This document shows positions 21,943 to 33,900 of a DNA stretch of 43,452 bases, piece after piece. The stretch covers positions 1 through 43,452 of IMG/VR virus record IMGVR_UViG_3300048582_000018. The stretch is one strand, 5' to 3'. Each line of letters starts with the position of its first letter. Position 1 is the stretch's first letter. The stretch is from a virus. The notes beneath the pieces were generated by a model that did no database searches, was not told the origin of the DNA, and saw only the letters and a list, made by a program, of their open reading frames with translations. A program made the translations under genes and the position numbers.

Positions 21943-22533
21943 ATGGCCTCACCCATCGACATCTGCAACATGGCGCTCGCGCACCTTGGCGAGACTCCGA
22001 ACCTGTCCAGCATTAACCCACCCGAGGGTTCAGCGCACGCCGAGAGCTGCGCACGCTTCTACCCAATCGCCCGCGATGTTGCTTTGGAGGCTATCAACTG
22101 GCCGTTCGCTATGGCGCGCGTGGTGCTGGCCGAGCTGACACCCTCACCGGCGTCGAGCGAGTGGCAGTTCGCCTACGCTTTACCGGCTGATTACGTCAAA
22201 GCGGTGGGCGTCGTGCAGCCTGGCGTCACCGACGAGGAGCAGTTCAGCAGCCGGTTCGTGATCGAGGGGTCGGTGATCTACACCAACGCACCCGAGGCGA
22301 CCCTGCGCTATGTGCGCAAGCTCACCGACACGACCAAGTGGTCGGCGTCGTTCGCCCAGGCCGTGAGCTGGTTGCTGGCCAGTTATCTCGCCGGCGCGAT
22401 CTGTGAGGACAAGTCGGTCAAGAACTGGGCGTATGAGATGTACCGGGAGGAGATCGCGCGCAGTGCGCAAAGCGCCAGCAATGCGAGCCAGACTGTCATG
22501 AACTATATCCCCGCCTGGATTCGTAACCGATGA
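21943..22533 (+). CDS. Tail tubular protein A-like (gp11-like adaptor)
   Basis: A 196-residue protein with the typical N-terminus SPIDICNMALAHLGETPNLSSINPPEGSAHAESCARFYPIARDVALEAINWPFA. The rest shows FAYALPADYVKAVGVVQP and TLRYVRKLTD of the T7 gp11-type tail tube A / head-tail adaptor. In podoviruses it links connector and nozzle. It overlaps the next gene by ATGA. Confidence 0.93.
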   Translation: MASPIDICNMALAHLGETPNLSSINPPEGSAHAESCARFYPIARDVALEAINWPFAMARVVLAELTPSPASSEWQFAYALPADYVKAVGVVQPGVTDEEQFSSRFVIEGSVIYTNAPEATLRYVRKLTDTTKWSASFAQAVSWLLASYLAGAICEDKSVKNWAYEMYREEIARSAQSASNASQTVMNYIPAWIRNR

Positions 22534-24806
22534 CCAAGATACGCACCCTCGCCCGCTCGTTCGCCGGTGGTGAGATCGCGCCGGAGCTGTACGGGCGCGT
22601 CGACCTCGACAAGTACCAGACCGGGCTGGCGGCGTGCGTCAACTTCATCCCGCTGACACACGGGCCGGTGCAGACTCGCGCCGGGTTCCGCTACGTCAAC
22701 GAGGTGAAAGACAGCACCAAGGTGACCCGCCTCGTGCCGTTCTCGTTCTCGGCGGATCAGACCATCGTCATCGAGATGGGCGCCGGGTACTTCAGGTTCC
22801 ACACCAACGGCGGAACGATCCTCGAATCAACCAAAGCAATCAGCAGCATCGCCGGCAGCACGGTGAACTGCACCGGGCACGGCTACAGCATTGGGCAGTG
22901 GGTGTTCATCGGCGGACGGTTCTACCGAGTGGCCACGGTCCCAGGTGTCAACAGCTTCACCGTCAACAACCTCGACAGCACTGCCGGCGCCCCAGTTGGC
23001 ACCACCGCTGCGCGCATCTACGAGGTGGCTCACACCTACGCCGAGGTTGATCTGTTCGACGTGCATTACGTTCAGAGCAACGACGTGCTGACGCTGACGC
23101 ACCCGAGTTACCCGGTTAAGGAGTTGCGCCGCACCAGTGCGACGAACTGGTCCTTTATCGACGCATCGTTCGCTGCGCTGTTGTCTCCGCCCGGCAGTGT
23201 GTCGTCGACGCGGGGTCGTGACGCGGGCACGACGAGCGACAGAACATACAGTTATTGCGTCACGGCTGTGGACGAGTCCGGTATCAACGAGTCCGAGGCG
23301 TCGGCAACTACAGCCCAAAGCAACAACCTGGGGCAATTCAACAACACCAACACGGTCACATGGGCGGCTGTCGCTGGTGCCGCTCGGTACAACGTCTACC
23401 GAGTCAAGTCCGGCACCCCCGGCTACATCGGCCAGACCAGCGATCTGTCGTTCACCGACGACAACATCGTGCCGGACATGACGAAGTCGACACCGGAATA
23501 CACCAACCCGTTCAACGCTTCGGACAAGTACCCAAGCTGCGCCACCTACTTCGATCAGCGCCGGTGCTTCGGGGCGACCAACAACTTACCTCAATCGGTG
23601 TGGATGACCCGCCCAGGCACCGAGGGCAACTTTGGCCTGTCGTTCCCCACGATCAGCAACGACCCCATCTCGTTCAAGATCGCAGCGCGTGAACAGAACC
23701 GCATCCGCCACCTGATCCCGCTGGGTGACCTGCTGGCGCTGACGGCCGGGGGTGAGTGGCGAATCTACAACGGCAACGGCGACCCGGTAACACCGCAGAC
23801 CGTTATGGCTCGCCCTCAGTCCTACGTCGGCGCGACCAATGCGCAGCCGATGGTGACCGCGTTCTCGGCGCTGTATGTGCAGTCGCAAGGCTCGCACGTT
23901 CGGGAGCTGACCTACGACAACCAGGGTCAAGGTGGTTACAAGTCCGAGGACATCAGCATCCTGGCGCCGCACTTGGTCGATGGCTACACCGTCACCGAGC
24001 TGGCGTATTCGCGCGGACCGATCCCGATGATGTGGGCGGTGCGTAGTGATGGCACCCTGCTCGGGCTGACGTATGAGCCGGCGCAGAAGGTGCGCGCGTG
24101 GCATCAGCACACCAGCGAGGGCGGTGACGCTCAGTTCGAGAGTGTTACCTGTGTAGCAGAAGGTAACGAGGACGTGCTTTACGTCGTCGTCAATCGTACC
24201 GTCGACGGGCGTACCGTGCGCTACATCGAGCGCAAAGACCCGCAGCTATTTGCCAACAGTTACGGCGCGGCTGGCGTGTCCGCCCCCAAGGCGACCGAGG
24301 CGTTCTGTGTCGACTCCGGTCTGACCTACCGGGGCGCCCCGGTGAGCGTCATCTCCGGGCTATGGCATCTGGAGGGCAAGGCGGTCAGCATCCTGGCCGA
24401 CGGCGCAGTGATGCCGCAGGCAGTTGTCACAGAGGGCACCGTGACCATCGCACAGCCCGCGAGCGTCATACATATCGGGCTGCCGATCTACGCCTACATC
24501 TACACCTTGCCGGCGACGTTCGAGGCGCCAGCGTTCGGTCAGGCGACAGTCAAGTCGGTCACCAAGGTGACGCTGCGCGTCAATCGCAGCTCCGGCATCT
24601 TTGCCGGTCCCGACCTTGCCAGCCTGCGCGAGTACAAGCAACGCACCACCGAGGTGTACGGCGAGGCGCCCAACATCGTTGGTGGTGAGGTTGACATTCC
24701 GCTGACCGGCGCGTGGCGTGACGGCGGGCAGATCGCGGTGGTGCAGACCGACCCGCTACCGCTGACGATCCAGTCGATGGTGCTGGAGGTGGCGGTCGGT
24801 GGCTAA
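22530..24806 (+). CDS. Tail tubular protein B-like (gp12-like nozzle), with FnIII-like insertion
   Basis: A 758-residue tail nozzle or stabilisation protein. N-terminus: IRTLARSFAGGEIAPELYGRVDLDKYQTGLAACVNFIPLTHGPVQTRAGFRYV, then LVPFSFSADQTIVIEMGAGYFRFHTNGG. An inserted fibronectin-III-like segment lies at about 225-320 (DRTYSYCVTAVDESGINESEAS...YNVYRVKSG). The second half carries LLALTAGGEWRI and ELAYSRGPIPMMWAVRSDGTLLGLTYEPAQKV, common to this family. It is coupled to its neighbour genes on both sides. Confidence 0.93.
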   Translation: MTKIRTLARSFAGGEIAPELYGRVDLDKYQTGLAACVNFIPLTHGPVQTRAGFRYVNEVKDSTKVTRLVPFSFSADQTIVIEMGAGYFRFHTNGGTILESTKAISSIAGSTVNCTGHGYSIGQWVFIGGRFYRVATVPGVNSFTVNNLDSTAGAPVGTTAARIYEVAHTYAEVDLFDVHYVQSNDVLTLTHPSYPVKELRRTSATNWSFIDASFAALLSPPGSVSSTRGRDAGTTSDRTYSYCVTAVDESGINESEASATTAQSNNLGQFNNTNTVTWAAVAGAARYNVYRVKSGTPGYIGQTSDLSFTDDNIVPDMTKSTPEYTNPFNASDKYPSCATYFDQRRCFGATNNLPQSVWMTRPGTEGNFGLSFPTISNDPISFKIAAREQNRIRHLIPLGDLLALTAGGEWRIYNGNGDPVTPQTVMARPQSYVGATNAQPMVTAFSALYVQSQGSHVRELTYDNQGQGGYKSEDISILAPHLVDGYTVTELAYSRGPIPMMWAVRSDGTLLGLTYEPAQKVRAWHQHTSEGGDAQFESVTCVAEGNEDVLYVVVNRTVDGRTVRYIERKDPQLFANSYGAAGVSAPKATEAFCVDSGLTYRGAPVSVISGLWHLEGKAVSILADGAVMPQAVVTEGTVTIAQPASVIHIGLPIYAYIYTLPATFEAPAFGQATVKSVTKVTLRVNRSSGIFAGPDLASLREYKQRTTEVYGEAPNIVGGEVDIPLTGAWRDGGQIAVVQTDPLPLTIQSMVLEVAVGG

Positions 24807-25284
24807 CGTCATTCGATGGCTGCGCGATGGCGACATCGAGGCACTGGTTGCCAACATGCGCAAGGCTGACATCGATGAGGTCACGGCCGCCACCGGGCGA
24901 CCGCTCGACCAGATCATCATCGACGCGATCCGCTCATCCACCTGGGTGATGGCGCTGGATGTTGACGACGAGTTGGGCATGATCTTCGGCGTCGCGCCGA
25001 TGGGTAGCACGCTCGGCGCCACCGGCGCACCGTGGGCGCTTGGCACCACTGCCGTCGAGCGCAAGCCTCGTGCGCTTATCGAGCTGGGGCCGAGCTACTG
25101 TGAACTCATGCTGGCGAGCTACCCCCACCTGTACAACTACGTCGACGCGCGCAACAAGCGCAGCATCCGCTGGTTGAAGTGGTTGGGGTTCGAGTTCCAC
25201 GACGCGCAGCCCTACGGGGCGGCCGGCTTGCCTTTCCACAAGTTCGAGATGAGGGTGAAACCATGTGTGAACCGACCACGATAG
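24799..25284 (+). CDS. Internal virion protein A-like (gp13-like, DUF2833)
   Basis: A 161-residue protein in the T7 gp13-like/DUF2833 group with an acetyltransferase-like fold. Starts GTG (GTGGCTAACGTC) inside the end of the nozzle gene, with GGAGG upstream. Motifs: MFGVAPMGS-like IFGVAPMGST, PWALGTTAVE, YVDARNKRSIRWLKWLGFEFH and PFHKFEMRV. In T7 this protein is made for capsid core assembly. It overlaps the next gene by 22 bases. Confidence 0.85.
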   Translation: MANVIRWLRDGDIEALVANMRKADIDEVTAATGRPLDQIIIDAIRSSTWVMALDVDDELGMIFGVAPMGSTLGATGAPWALGTTAVERKPRALIELGPSYCELMLASYPHLYNYVDARNKRSIRWLKWLGFEFHDAQPYGAAGLPFHKFEMRVKPCVNRPR

Positions 25285-25784
25285 TGATGGTGGCCAGCGC
25301 TGTTTACGGCGCTTACAGTGCGTACCAGGGTTCGCAGCAGGCGAAGTACCAATCCGAGTACGAGTCCGACGTTGCGCGCAATAACGCCACGATGGCCGGA
25401 TACGCCGCCGAGGACGCTGCCAATCGCGGTGCCCGTGAGATCGAGCAGAGCAACCAGAAGGCACGCGCACTGCGCGGCGAGCAGGAGGTGCGGCTCGCGT
25501 CCAACGGCCTCGACCTGTCAAGCGGTTCGGCGCTGTCGCTCCTGCAGGACACGGATTGGATGATGGCGCAAGACGCCGGCACGATCCGCACCAACGCCGC
25601 ACGCGAGGCGTGGGGTTACAACGTCGAGAAGTCGAACAACCTCAGCAGCTCGGCCAACTACAAGCAAGCCGCGAAGAACACGAAGCCGTGGCAAGCCGCA
25701 GCCGGATCACTGCTCGGCAGTGCCGGCAAGGTGTACGGCGCCGGCAAAGCTGATGGTCTATGGGGCCAGAAGGCAGGAGCGTAA
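25263..25784 (+). CDS. Internal virion protein B-like (gp14-like)
   Basis: A 173-residue protein starting at ATG 25263 (AGGGTG upstream), helical and Ala/Ser/Gln-rich. The conserved patch NNATMAGYAAEDAANRGAREIEQSNQKARALRGEQEVRLASNGLDLSSGSALSLLQDTDWM matches internal virion proteins of podoviruses, where the membrane-related N-terminus (VMVASAVYGAYSAYQ) helps form the channel through the cell envelope. The longer upstream frame is a shadow of the previous gene. Confidence 0.85.
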   Translation: MCEPTTIVMVASAVYGAYSAYQGSQQAKYQSEYESDVARNNATMAGYAAEDAANRGAREIEQSNQKARALRGEQEVRLASNGLDLSSGSALSLLQDTDWMMAQDAGTIRTNAAREAWGYNVEKSNNLSSSANYKQAAKNTKPWQAAAGSLLGSAGKVYGAGKADGLWGQKAGA

Positions 25785-25787
25785 GCA

Positions 25788-27923
25788 ATGGCACGAGTAC
25801 CCCAGTACGAACAGCAGCAACAGCTCCGCGCCCTCCCCGGCGTGCGGCAGAACATCGCCACACCGGCCGCCGCGTTCGGTGACGGTGGCGCGTTCGCGCA
25901 GAACATCGGGCAAGGGCTCGAGCAGGGCGCTGAGATCATGGCGCGCGAGCAGTTGCTGGCCGATGAGGTCCGCGTCGACGAGCAGTTAAACAAGTGGAAA
26001 GAGTACCAACTCGACCTGACGTTCAACCCGGAGAGCGGTTACACCACGCAGAAGGGCGCGCAGGCGATGTACCGCCCGAGCGGCAAGCCGCTGGCGGATG
26101 AGTACTACGAGAACGCCGATAAGTATTCGAGTGACCTGGAGAACAGCCTCGGCACCGACCGGCAGAAAGCAATGTTCCGGCAGAAAGTGACGCAGCAGCT
26201 CACCGGCTTTAAGGGTGACTTGATGCGCTACGAGGGGCAGGAGTTCCGTAGCTACCAGGTCAGTGTGCAGGAGGGCAAGATCGCCACCGAAGCGCGCACC
26301 GTGGCCAGCTACTACAACAACCCGGACAAGGTTAACGAGTCCATCGCCGAGATCAAGAAGTCGGTGTACCTGCAGGGTCGGCTCGAAGGTAAGAGCGCCG
26401 AGGAGATCGCCGCGCGCACTGACGCGATGGTCAGCGCAGCGCACGCTGGCGCACTCGATCAGGCGCTCGGCAACGGCAGCCCGCTGTACGCCGATCAGTA
26501 CCTCAAGACGTACAAGGACCAGATGACCCCGCAGGACTTGCTCAAGGCTCGCTCCAAGATCGGCGAGCAGGTCGAGACTGTGGTCGCTACCAAGACCGCC
26601 GACCTCATGTTCGGCAAAGTCGTGTCGGCTGAGAACCCGACCGACATGGACCGCGTCATCAACATCACCATGCAGAGCGAAAGCAACGGCCGGCGATACG
26701 GTCCGGGTGGGCAGATTCTCACCAGCAAAGCCGGCGCCAAGGGCGAGATGCAGGTGATGGACCCAACCAACGGCGACCCGGGCTTCGGCGTCACACCGGC
26801 GCGCGATGACTCACCCGATGAGCGTGCGCGCGTTGGGCGCGACTACATGGGCGCGATGGTCAAGAAGTACGAGGGCGACCTCGGCCGCGCATGGGCCGCG
26901 TACAACGCAGGTCCGGGCGCTGTCGACAAGGCTATGGATGAGGCGCGTGCTGAGGGTAGCCCCGGTGCATGGCTGTCGAAACTGCCCAAGGAGACACAGG
27001 ACTATGTGCGCAAGAACGCGACGGCATACGGCTCGGGTCAGGGTAAGCCGAAAGCGCCAACAGTGGATGAGCTTAAAGCCGAGTTGCGCCAGCGTCCGGA
27101 GTTCGCGGAGCGCCCGAATGCACTGCGCAAGGCTGAGGATGAGATCGACCGCCGTTTCGCGGATTACGAGAAGGGTCGCAAAGCGCGCCAAGAAGGCGCT
27201 TACGACGAGGCGATCCGCATGATCGACCAAGGTGGCAGCTTCGAGTCGCTGCCGCCCGCGATGAAGCGCGACATGGACGCCGGTAAGTTCACCAGCCTGC
27301 GCGAGTACGAGAAGAAAGTCCGCTCCGGCACACCGGTGGAGACCGACCTCAGTACCTACCAATTGCTGGCCACCAACCCGCAGCGCGTGCGTGACATGAG
27401 CGACGCGGAGTTCAACGCGCTAAAGACCTCACTCTCCTCCGGCGACTTTAAGAAGTTCTCCGACATGCGCGCCGACAAGGTCAACGCCAAGGACAACCCG
27501 CAGGGTGTGGACTTCGAGGCGGTCAACCAAGTGCTCACACCGCGACTGCGCGGTATGGGTATCCCGCAGAGCGGCGTCAACACCATCGACGCGCAGCGCT
27601 CGGCCGCGATCCGGCAGCACATTGCCGACGTGGTGCTCCAGCGCCAGCAGCAGCTTGGTCGCAAGCTCACCGACGCGGAACTGATCAAGACCGTCGACGA
27701 GCGCTTCCTGGCGATGCGCACGTCCGAGACTTCGGCATTTGGTCAACTGTTCGGTGGCGACAAGGTGCGCAAACAAAACGTCCTGCGGTCTAAGGTTGGC
27801 GACATCCCCGGCGACGTGCGCAAACGTATCGAGCGAGACCTCAACGATCAGGGCATCGACAGCCCGACCGATCAGGATTTGCTCACCGCGTACTTCGGAC
27901 TGGACTACCAGATACCTCAATGA
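25788..27923 (+). CDS. Internal virion protein with lytic transglycosylase domain (gp15/gp16-like)
   Basis: A 711-residue internal virion protein. N-terminus: VPQYEQQQQLRALPGVRQNIATPAAAFGDGGAF. An SLT-type lytic transglycosylase domain lies at about 285-385: NITMQSESNGRRYGPGGQILTSKAGAKGEMQVMDPTNGDPGFGV, with the catalytic Glu in SESNG, then MGAMVKKYEGDLGRAWAAYNAGPGAVDKA. The remaining parts are helical. The protein should travel with the DNA and locally open peptidoglycan on infection. The stop lies 9 bases before the giant gene. Confidence 0.92.
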   Translation: MARVPQYEQQQQLRALPGVRQNIATPAAAFGDGGAFAQNIGQGLEQGAEIMAREQLLADEVRVDEQLNKWKEYQLDLTFNPESGYTTQKGAQAMYRPSGKPLADEYYENADKYSSDLENSLGTDRQKAMFRQKVTQQLTGFKGDLMRYEGQEFRSYQVSVQEGKIATEARTVASYYNNPDKVNESIAEIKKSVYLQGRLEGKSAEEIAARTDAMVSAAHAGALDQALGNGSPLYADQYLKTYKDQMTPQDLLKARSKIGEQVETVVATKTADLMFGKVVSAENPTDMDRVINITMQSESNGRRYGPGGQILTSKAGAKGEMQVMDPTNGDPGFGVTPARDDSPDERARVGRDYMGAMVKKYEGDLGRAWAAYNAGPGAVDKAMDEARAEGSPGAWLSKLPKETQDYVRKNATAYGSGQGKPKAPTVDELKAELRQRPEFAERPNALRKAEDEIDRRFADYEKGRKARQEGAYDEAIRMIDQGGSFESLPPAMKRDMDAGKFTSLREYEKKVRSGTPVETDLSTYQLLATNPQRVRDMSDAEFNALKTSLSSGDFKKFSDMRADKVNAKDNPQGVDFEAVNQVLTPRLRGMGIPQSGVNTIDAQRSAAIRQHIADVVLQRQQQLGRKLTDAELIKTVDERFLAMRTSETSAFGQLFGGDKVRKQNVLRSKVGDIPGDVRKRIERDLNDQGIDSPTDQDLLTAYFGLDYQIPQ

Positions 27924-27932
27924 GAATAAGCC

Positions 27933-30900
27933 ATGGCCACGGATACCCAGCTCTACGTCGATGAAAACACCCTCGGCTTGGAGCTGGGCACAAGCCTCGA
28001 TCTAGCCGGTAAATCACCGGTTAAGCCAGACGACGAGGCCGCCCTCCGTGATGCCAGCAAACGCTTAAACATCCCGCTCGACACTGCGCGCACCTTGCCG
28101 CAGGAAACCAAGCAACTCGCGCAGCAGTCGACGTTCGACCCCATCGACTACAGCCAGAAGTACCCCAACGCCGCCAAGTTCCTCGCCGATCAGAACAACG
28201 CCTTGGTCGCGCACGATGACGTGCAGCCGCTGAGTGCGGTGGAGAGCGCGGTCCTTAACAACAAGCAACACAGTCAGTCGTTGGCTGACTCGGTTGAGCG
28301 TGGTATCGGGCAGCTCGGCGTCCTGGGCGAACTGACCGCCACCGGTATCGACCGGGCGCTGTCCGCATTGGGTAGCATGTTCCTGCCCGAACCTAAGTAT
28401 GGCGGCAATGTCGACGTGCGCAACCGCGCACAGGAGTCGTCGCTCGCCACCGTGGCGCAGGGTTACGTCGGCATGCCGCGCGATCTGCGCATGGACGTGA
28501 TCGCGCAGATCGTCAACGACGCGCACGCACAGGGCGCAACCTTCGGCGGCGTGACGGACGCCATCGGCTACATGGCGCAGAACCCCGGCGCCGTGCTCAA
28601 TTTCTTCGGCGAGATGATACCGGCCGCTGTGGTCGGTGGTGGTATCGGCGGCGCTGCGGTCAAGCCGCTGGCCGGTGCGATTACCAACCGCGCGGTGTCT
28701 GGCTATGTGACGGGCGCAGCGGTGTCTGGCGCAGCCACGGCCGCCGGCGCTTACCCGGCTGAGTTCGCCAATCGCCTCAACGAGAACGGCGGCAACGTCG
28801 ACGAGGCGCTGGGTTACGCTGGCACCAAGGCGACGGTCGAGGGGGGTGTCAACGCCCTGTTCGGCGGTATCGGCGGCGCGCTGCCCATTGGCTCGACACT
28901 GGCCGGCCGCGTCGGTAACGTCCTCGGTCAAGCCGGCGCCCAGGCGGTAGGTGGTGGCGCTGGCGCCGCTGCGGCATCGGCTGCGGTGGGCGAGACCATC
29001 AGCGCCGGCGAGCTGTTCCTCGAATCTTTCCTCGAACTGGTCACCGCGCCGTCGGACATTGCTATCGCCGCAGCCGTCCAGGCGCAGCAGAACGCCGACG
29101 CGCGCCAAGTGCAGGCCGAGCAGGCGCAGATGGCCGCCGGCAACCTCGAACAACTCCTCGCTGCTGCCGCTCAGTCGCAGACCCGCGTGCGCGCACCGGA
29201 GTCGTTCAGCCAACTGGTGCAGGACGCCGCTGTCACGGGCGGGTCGATCACCGAGGTGTACTTCGACGCGCAGCCGTTTGTCGATGTGCTGGAGCAGTCG
29301 GGCCTGACCCCTGAGCAGATCGAGCGCGTGCTGCCGTCAGTGCGCGACAACTTGGCGGCAGCGGTGTCGAGTAATGGCACGATCATGGTGCCGATTGGGG
29401 AGCTGACCACCGCGTTCGCAGGCACCGGTGTCGAGCAGTCACTGCTACAGCAGGCACGCACAGCGCCCGACGCCCTGAGCGTGGCGGACACTGAGCAGGC
29501 GCAGGCGCTGGTCGAGCAACTGCAGCAAGATGCCGAGGGCATTCTCGCGCAGCAGGAGCAGCGCAAAGCGTGGGACGACAGCGCGCGCCAGGTGTTCGAC
29601 ACCATGTCGCAGCAGCTCAATACAGCGGGCCGGTTCTCCCCCGATGTGAACAAGACACTGGCCAGCGTGGTGCGTGATTACTACACCGTGATAGCCGGGC
29701 GCACCAGCACCACACCCGCCGAGCTGTATCAACGGTTCCCGCTGCGCGTGTCCGGCGTGATGCCGACCGCTAAGGGTAACGAGGTGTTGGAGCAGGGTAG
29801 CCCTGAGCTACAGCGCGCCCTGGCGATGAGCGAGGACGACTACATCGCGGCGGTCAACCCTACCGGCAAGACGCTCGACGCCGAGGATCGCATGATCCTG
29901 CACGTCGGCGATCTGGACACCCCGAGCGACGCCAAGCCGGTCAGCACGTTCAACGACAGCAACGGCACGCCGGTGCAGGTCATGCGCGATGGCAGCGGGA
30001 TCATGTACGCGGTGCGCGATGGTGAGACCCTCGGGATGATGGGGCCGCTGGAGGATAACGAGACCGTTATCGACGTGGTTGAGGAGGCTAAGGGTCAGGG
30101 TGTCGGTCGCGGTTTAGCTGCCGCGTACATCCGCGAGAACCCCATGGCGCCGAGCGGTGGATTCTCCCCGGCGGGCGAGGCGAATCGCCGGTCAGCGTTC
30201 AGGGCGTTGAAGGCGTCGGAGTCCCTCAACCAATCCGTCCAGCAGACCGAGACCAAAGCATTCAAGGAATGGGCAGGAACCGACCGCCCGGTTGTTGAGC
30301 CGAGCGAGATCAACGACTTCGACTTCAACCAGCCCGGTCCGTTTGTTGTGCGCGGCTTCCACGGCACCACCAATACGTTCAGCGAGTTCAACGCAGGGGT
30401 GAAAGGAAACGTCGAGGGGCAGTTCGGCGCCGTCAATTATTTCACTTCGAGCGAACAGGACGCCGGCGACAACTATGCCGGCGAGGGGCCGGACCTTACC
30501 CAGCGGATTGAGTTGAAAGCCGAACGTCTGGTGGACGAGATCACTGACGTCTATCAAGAATATGAGAACGACGAGGACGGTGTCGCCGCGCTTAAAGAGC
30601 AGTACGGCGAGGACGTCTACAGCGAAGACTTCATGGTGATGGCGCGCAATATCGCGCGCAAAGAACTGCACGGCGGTGACGAGATCGTCATGGAAGTGTT
30701 CATTCGCACCGAAAAGCCGTTCGTCGTCGGGGATGTCAATTCTCCGTGGATTGAGTTCTTCGACGAATCGAAGCTCGAAGCGGATGCAATGGAACGTGTC
30801 GCGGACAACACCGGTGTCGACATTGCTGACATTGAGGCTGAAATTGACGAATACAGTGACCAGATTGACGATGCCCGCTACGAGATCATGGATGAGCAGG

Positions 30901-33900
30901 GTAACGCCGTCGTGCAGGCCGTACAGACGGTGGCCGAGCGGTATGACTTTGACCCGTCTGACTTGCTGGCCGAACTTTACGACATGGCGTCAGACGGTAG
31001 CGTTCGCCACAACCGTCTTGAGGAGTTCATGCGTCAAAGTGAGTCGCTCACCTATGCCGAGAGGCCGGACGACGGCGCGATTGTTCAGTCGCAAATGATC
31101 GGTGAGATCATCCAAGAACTCGGGTTCGATTCGATCATCTTGAAGAACGCAAACGTGCGATTCAAGAGTATGAACATGGAGCGCGGCACCGCGCACGTTC
31201 ATGTGTTCGATGCGAATAACACCAACATCAAGAGCGCCACCGACAACAACGGCAATTTCGACCGGAACGACCCCAACATCCTCAATCAGTTCGCCGGTGA
31301 GCGCGCCCTAACTGCCAACCAGCAGGCGCTGGCCGACGCGCAGGCGCAGCTCGCCGCCGGTGCTGACCCCGAGGCTGTGCGCCAGGCGACCGGCTGGTTC
31401 AAGGGTGCCGAGGGTAAGTGGCGGTTCGAGATTGCGGACGGTGACGCCAAGCTCACCCCGACCCTCGACGCTATGCGCTACGCCAACCGTGACGGCGAGA
31501 CCATCACGTCGGTGACTTACCGCGAAGCCGGTGGCCTGTGGGTCGTTCAAGTTGCTACCGACGGCATGCAGCGCCCGACGGACATTATCGAGCTGACCAC
31601 GGACAACGTCGGCAGCCTCCGGCCGGTGCTCGGTTCCGAGATCGTCAACCGCCTGCAGGCCGGTGAGGGTGAGCCTGACGTAACCAGCGACAACGACGCC
31701 GACAAGTACCTCACCGGTGAGGGTCAGCAGTTCAGCGCACCGACCGGTCGCTGGTCGACCATCGGCGAAGTGCTCGACCATCCGCGACTGTTCCAGGCCT
31801 ATCCGCAACTGGCGGACATGCGCGTCGTCTACGCGCCCGAGAAACTCCCAGCTAAGGTTAGCGGCGCCATCGCCTTCGACACCCGGAACAACGAGCCGGT
31901 GATGATTCTCGGCGATGTCAATGCGCGCGAGCTGCGCAAGACCGTGCTGCACGAGCTGCAACACGGTATCCAACGCATTGAGGGCTTCGCACTCGGCGGG
32001 TCGTCCGACAAGCTGCAGGACTCACCGCAGTATCGCCATGATGTGCAGAACGACGCGCAGACGTTCCGCGAGCAGCAGAACCCTGACGCCGCGCAGGAGA
32101 ACCTGGACGACCTCGACGCGCTGGAGATTTACCACCGGCTCGCGGGTGAGGCTGAGGCTCGTAACGTCGAAGCTCGCGCAGACTTCAGCGAGCGGGTCGC
32201 GGCTGCCGTGCCACCTCAACGCACCGCCGACGTGAAGGACGCCGACGCGCTGGTGACATGGAACGCCATCGACATGTACAGCGAGGTGGTTGACCAAGCC
32301 GCCGCTCCAATGGCGCAGCAAGGCGACGCCCCCCGCGCCACGTTCACCCCGGAGACACTGAACATCGCGCTGCTGGAAAAGGCAAACCTGTCGTCGTTCC
32401 TGCACGAGCTGGGTCACTTCTTTTTCGAGATGCAGGCCACACTGGCCAGCCAACCCGGCGCACCGCAGCAGATCAATGACGACATGGGCGCCCTGCTTAA
32501 GTTCGTCGAGTTCGATGGTACGGCCGCCGAGTGGCTGGCGCTGCCGGTCAACGCTCGCCGCGACGCGCACGAGAAGGTGGCCGAGTCGTTCGAGCAGTAT
32601 CTGTTCGAGGGTAAAGCGCCGAGCCTGGAGATGCAGAGCCTGTTCTCCCGCATGCGGGCGTGGATGAATAGTGTCTACCGCACCCTGCAGCAGTTCCTGC
32701 AGACCAACCGCAACGCCAACCTCACCGACGAGGTGCGCGGTGTGTTCGACCGGATGCTCGCCACCGACGCGCAGATCGAGGCTGCCCGCGCCGCCCGTAG
32801 CTTTGGGCCGATGTTCGAGTCGGCTGAACAGGCCGGCATGACACCGGAGCAGTTCGACGAGTACCGCGCCGGTATGCAGCAGGAAGTCGACGACGCCACG
32901 CGCGACCTTGACTCGCGCCGTCTGCGCGACATGCGTTGGCTGCAGAACTATCGCGGCAAGAAGTTGCGCGAACTGCAGAAAGAAAGCCGCGCCAAGCGCG
33001 CCGCCGTGCAGGAGGAAGTCACCAAGGAGATCGACGCGCAGCGTCCGTACCAGGTGCTCAACTTCATCCGCAAGGGCGTGCTACCCGACGGTGTCGCCAA
33101 GCCTGACGGCATGGCCAGCACTCGCCTCAACCGGGGCGTCGTCGAATCGATGTACGGCGAGACCTTCAAAGTACCGGACCTGTTGCTCGCCAAGAACGGG
33201 GTCGACCCGGAGGCTATCGCCACCCTGTTCGGTTACGCCAGTGCTGACCAGATGATCCGCGAAGTCGCCGCTACCGAGCCGCGTACCCAACTGATCGCCG
33301 GCTTGACCGATCAGCGCATGCTGGAGCGCTACGGCGATCTGGCCAGCGCCGAGTCAGTCGAGCGCGCTGCCGACGCAGCCATTGCGAGCGACGTGCATGC
33401 GCGCATGGTGGCAACTGAACTGGCCGCTGTGACCAAGCAGCTCGGCAGCGTGCGAGCCATCCAGCGCGCCGCGCGTGACTTCGCCGAGCGCAGTATCGGC
33501 AGCAAGGCGATCAAGTACCTGCGCCCGGATCAGGCCGCAGCCGACGCCGCGCGCCACCGCAAGGCTGCCGAGCAGGCGCTCAAGAAAGGCGACACCAATG
33601 CCGCAGTCGACGCCAAGCGCAACGAGCTGCTGGCGCTGGAGCTGCAACGCGCGCAGACACAGGCCAAGACCGAGATCGTCAAGGCGCGCGACAGCATGCG
33701 CAAGCTGTTCGGCCGCGATGAGCAGAAGGCTAAGAGCCGCGACATGAACATGGTCAACGCCGCCCGTGCCATCGTTGCGCAGTACGGTCTGGCACCGACT
33801 GCCGGTGGTCTGGCTGCGGATAACTACATGGAGCTGATCGCTCAGAACGACCCGGCGCTGGCCACCAACCTGCAGTCGCTGATCGCTCAGGCGCCAGCAC

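Noticed and set aside
25179-25262. Longer upstream start for the gp14-like protein
   Set aside because: The extra 28 codons are a shadow of the gp13-like gene; the ATG at 25263 gives a normal N-terminus with a Shine-Dalgarno.
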